A DNA stretch of 64,000 nt from Rhodobacteraceae bacterium M385. Its GTDB lineage: Bacteria; Pseudomonadota; Alphaproteobacteria; Rhodobacterales; Rhodobacteraceae. The notes beneath the pieces are model-generated. The model ran no database searches. It was given only the letters and a program-made list of their open reading frames with translations, and had not been told where the DNA came from. Position 1 is the stretch's first letter; every line of letters begins with the position of its first letter. This document shows, one piece after another, positions 63,005 to 64,000 of this stretch. Location: NCBI GenBank assembly GCA_025141835.1, contig CP081102.1, positions 744,001-808,000 on the forward strand. The letters run 5' to 3'. The position numbers and the translations under genes were made by a program.

Positions 63005-64000
63005 TCAGTTGGGGATCTCGCCGGTGATGCCTTCAACGTAGAAATCCATACCTGCCAATGTGCCGTCGTCGGCGACGTCGCCTTCAGCCAGCCAAGCGGA
63101 GCCGTCCTGGCGGTTGATCGGGCCGGTGAACGGGTGATATTCGCCCGCGGCGATTGCGTCGATCATTTCCTGTGCTGAAGCGCGGACCTCTTCCGGGATG
63201 GCGTCAGTCATTTCACCGATCTCGACCATGCCAGGGCCGATGCCGTCCCATGTGTCGGATTGCTCCCACGTGCCTTCCATCGCCATGCCCACGCGCTCTA
63301 CGTAGTAGGGGGCCCAGTTGTCGATGATGGAGGAAATCCGGGGCGCAGGCGCGAATTGCGCCATGTCGGAGGCTTGGCCGAAGGAGTAGATGCCCGCTTC
63401 CTGTGCCGCTGCCTGAGGGGCGGTGGAGTCGGTGTGTTGCAAGATCACGTCGGCACCGGCATCGATCAGCGCCTGGGCTGCGGCACCCTCGGCGGCGGGG
63501 TCGAACCAAGTGTAGGCCCAGATCACGCGCATTTCGACCTCGGGGTTCACGGCACGGGCGTGGAGGAAGGCCGAGTTGATGCCCCGAATGACTTCGGGGA
63601 TCGGGAAAGACGCGATGTAGCCGATGATGTTGCTTTCGGTCATTTGACCCGCGATGTGGCCTTGGATGGCGCGGCCTTCATAGAAACGTGCCGAATAGGT
63701 GGACACGTTTGGATGCTCGCGCAGGTAGCCGGTGGCGTGTTCAAACAGCACATCGGGGAACTGCGCGGCAACCGCGTTGGTTGCTTCCATGTAGCCAAAG
63801 GACGTGGTGAAAACCATGTCCGCGCCGCCGAGGATCATTGTGGTGATCGCACGCTCTGCATCGGCGCCTTCTGGCACGGATTCGAGGAACACGGTTTCGA
63901 CCTGGTCGCCGTAGGCTTCCTCTACGGCCAAGCGGCCTTGGTCATGCTCGTAGGTCCAGCCCAGATCGCCCGTGGGGCCGACGTAGATAAAGCCGACTTG
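63005..64000 (-). CDS. BMP-family substrate-binding lipoprotein, N-terminus outside window
   Basis: The C-terminal 331 residues of a Bmp/Med-type binding protein for nucleosides or related compounds. The frame is open to the window edge, where it reads QVGFIYVGPTGDLGWTYEHD, typical of the N-lobe. Further landmarks are GGADMVFTTSFGYMEATN, and GYIASFPIPEVIRGINSAFL and ADVILQHTDSTAPQAAAQEAG. Members deliver purine nucleosides to YufPQ/RbsABC-like ABC importers in the inner membrane; the partners would lie beyond 64000. Confidence 0.9.
   Translation of the reverse strand, partial: QVGFIYVGPTGDLGWTYEHDQGRLAVEEAYGDQVETVFLESVPEGADAERAITTMILGGADMVFTTSFGYMEATNAVAAQFPDVLFEHATGYLREHPNVSTYSARFYEGRAIQGHIAGQMTESNIIGYIASFPIPEVIRGINSAFLHARAVNPEVEMRVIWAYTWFDPAAEGAAAQALIDAGADVILQHTDSTAPQAAAQEAGIYSFGQASDMAQFAPAPRISSIIDNWAPYYVERVGMAMEGTWEQSDTWDGIGPGMVEIGEMTDAIPEEVRASAQEMIDAIAAGEYHPFTGPINRQDGSAWLAEGDVADDGTLAGMDFYVEGITGEIPN

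Overview
The window is about 64 kb of GC-rich chromosome. It looks like a marine or soil alphaproteobacterium of the order Rhodobacterales (Roseobacter-like Rhodobacteraceae). The grounds are codon use, the mix of gene families (heme uptake with an IsdG-like oxygenase, FrcBCA-type sugar transport, DMGDH-type oxidoreductase, RTX/Hint surface protein, DUF938, DUF2218) and the intergenic palindromes. There are no phage genes, no integrase, no intact insertion sequence and no CRISPR array. The genus cannot be named from this sequence.

Region 1 (about 1.0-20.1 kb) is an iron acquisition island. It holds two complete FecBCD-type siderophore ABC transporters (1014-4797 and 5646-9242), a siderophore-interacting ferric reductase, a DUF2218 protein, and a TonB-ExbD-ExbD-ExbB energising operon. 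It also holds one heme-type TonB-dependent receptor, a heme utilisation operon (hemS, hmuT, hmuU, hmuV and an IsdG-like monooxygenase), and a pair of uncharacterised paralogous proteins. No siderophore biosynthesis genes are seen, so the cell appears to scavenge foreign siderophores and heme. Four 21-bp sites of identical 7-7-7 architecture sit in the four promoter regions of the island and probably bind a shared iron regulator.

Region 2 (20.3-29.6 kb) is an aromatic degradation cluster of the 2-aminobenzoyl-CoA type: a CoA ligase, a fused flavin monooxygenase/old-yellow-enzyme, beta-oxidation enzymes, thioesterase, a RidA enamine deaminase, an internal MarR regulator, and a divergent glutaryl-CoA dehydrogenase. 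RidA and glutaryl-CoA dehydrogenase suggest how the amino nitrogen is released and how the C7 chain is finished.

Region 3 (29.7-35.8 kb) has a fructose-type ABC transporter with a divergent ROK repressor, an elongator-type tRNA-CAT gene with two tandem partial copies of its 3' end, and a GntR regulator.

Region 4 (35.9-48.9 kb) has acetyl-CoA synthetase, a LysR/Ldh_2 pair, a metallophosphoesterase with altered active-site motifs, the conserved tesA-ybbA-ybbP arrangement, and a glycerol operon (glpD-glpK-nitrilase).

Region 5 (48.9-64 kb) has a 1498-residue RTX protein with a C-terminal Hint domain, an IclR regulator with a DMGDH/GcvT fusion enzyme, a patatin/cNMP protein, and a family of three homologous small exported proteins. 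Two of these lie in an operon with a DUF938 methyltransferase. The window ends with an FAD amino-acid oxidase and a truncated BMP-family binding protein. A frameshifted DHFR-like pseudogene lies at 57.8-58.0 kb.

The least described material is the paralogous pair of unknown proteins behind an iron box (19.0-20.0 kb), the three small exported proteins (57.3-61.6 kb), the tandem tRNA 3'-end copies, and the internally duplicated RTX/Hint protein.
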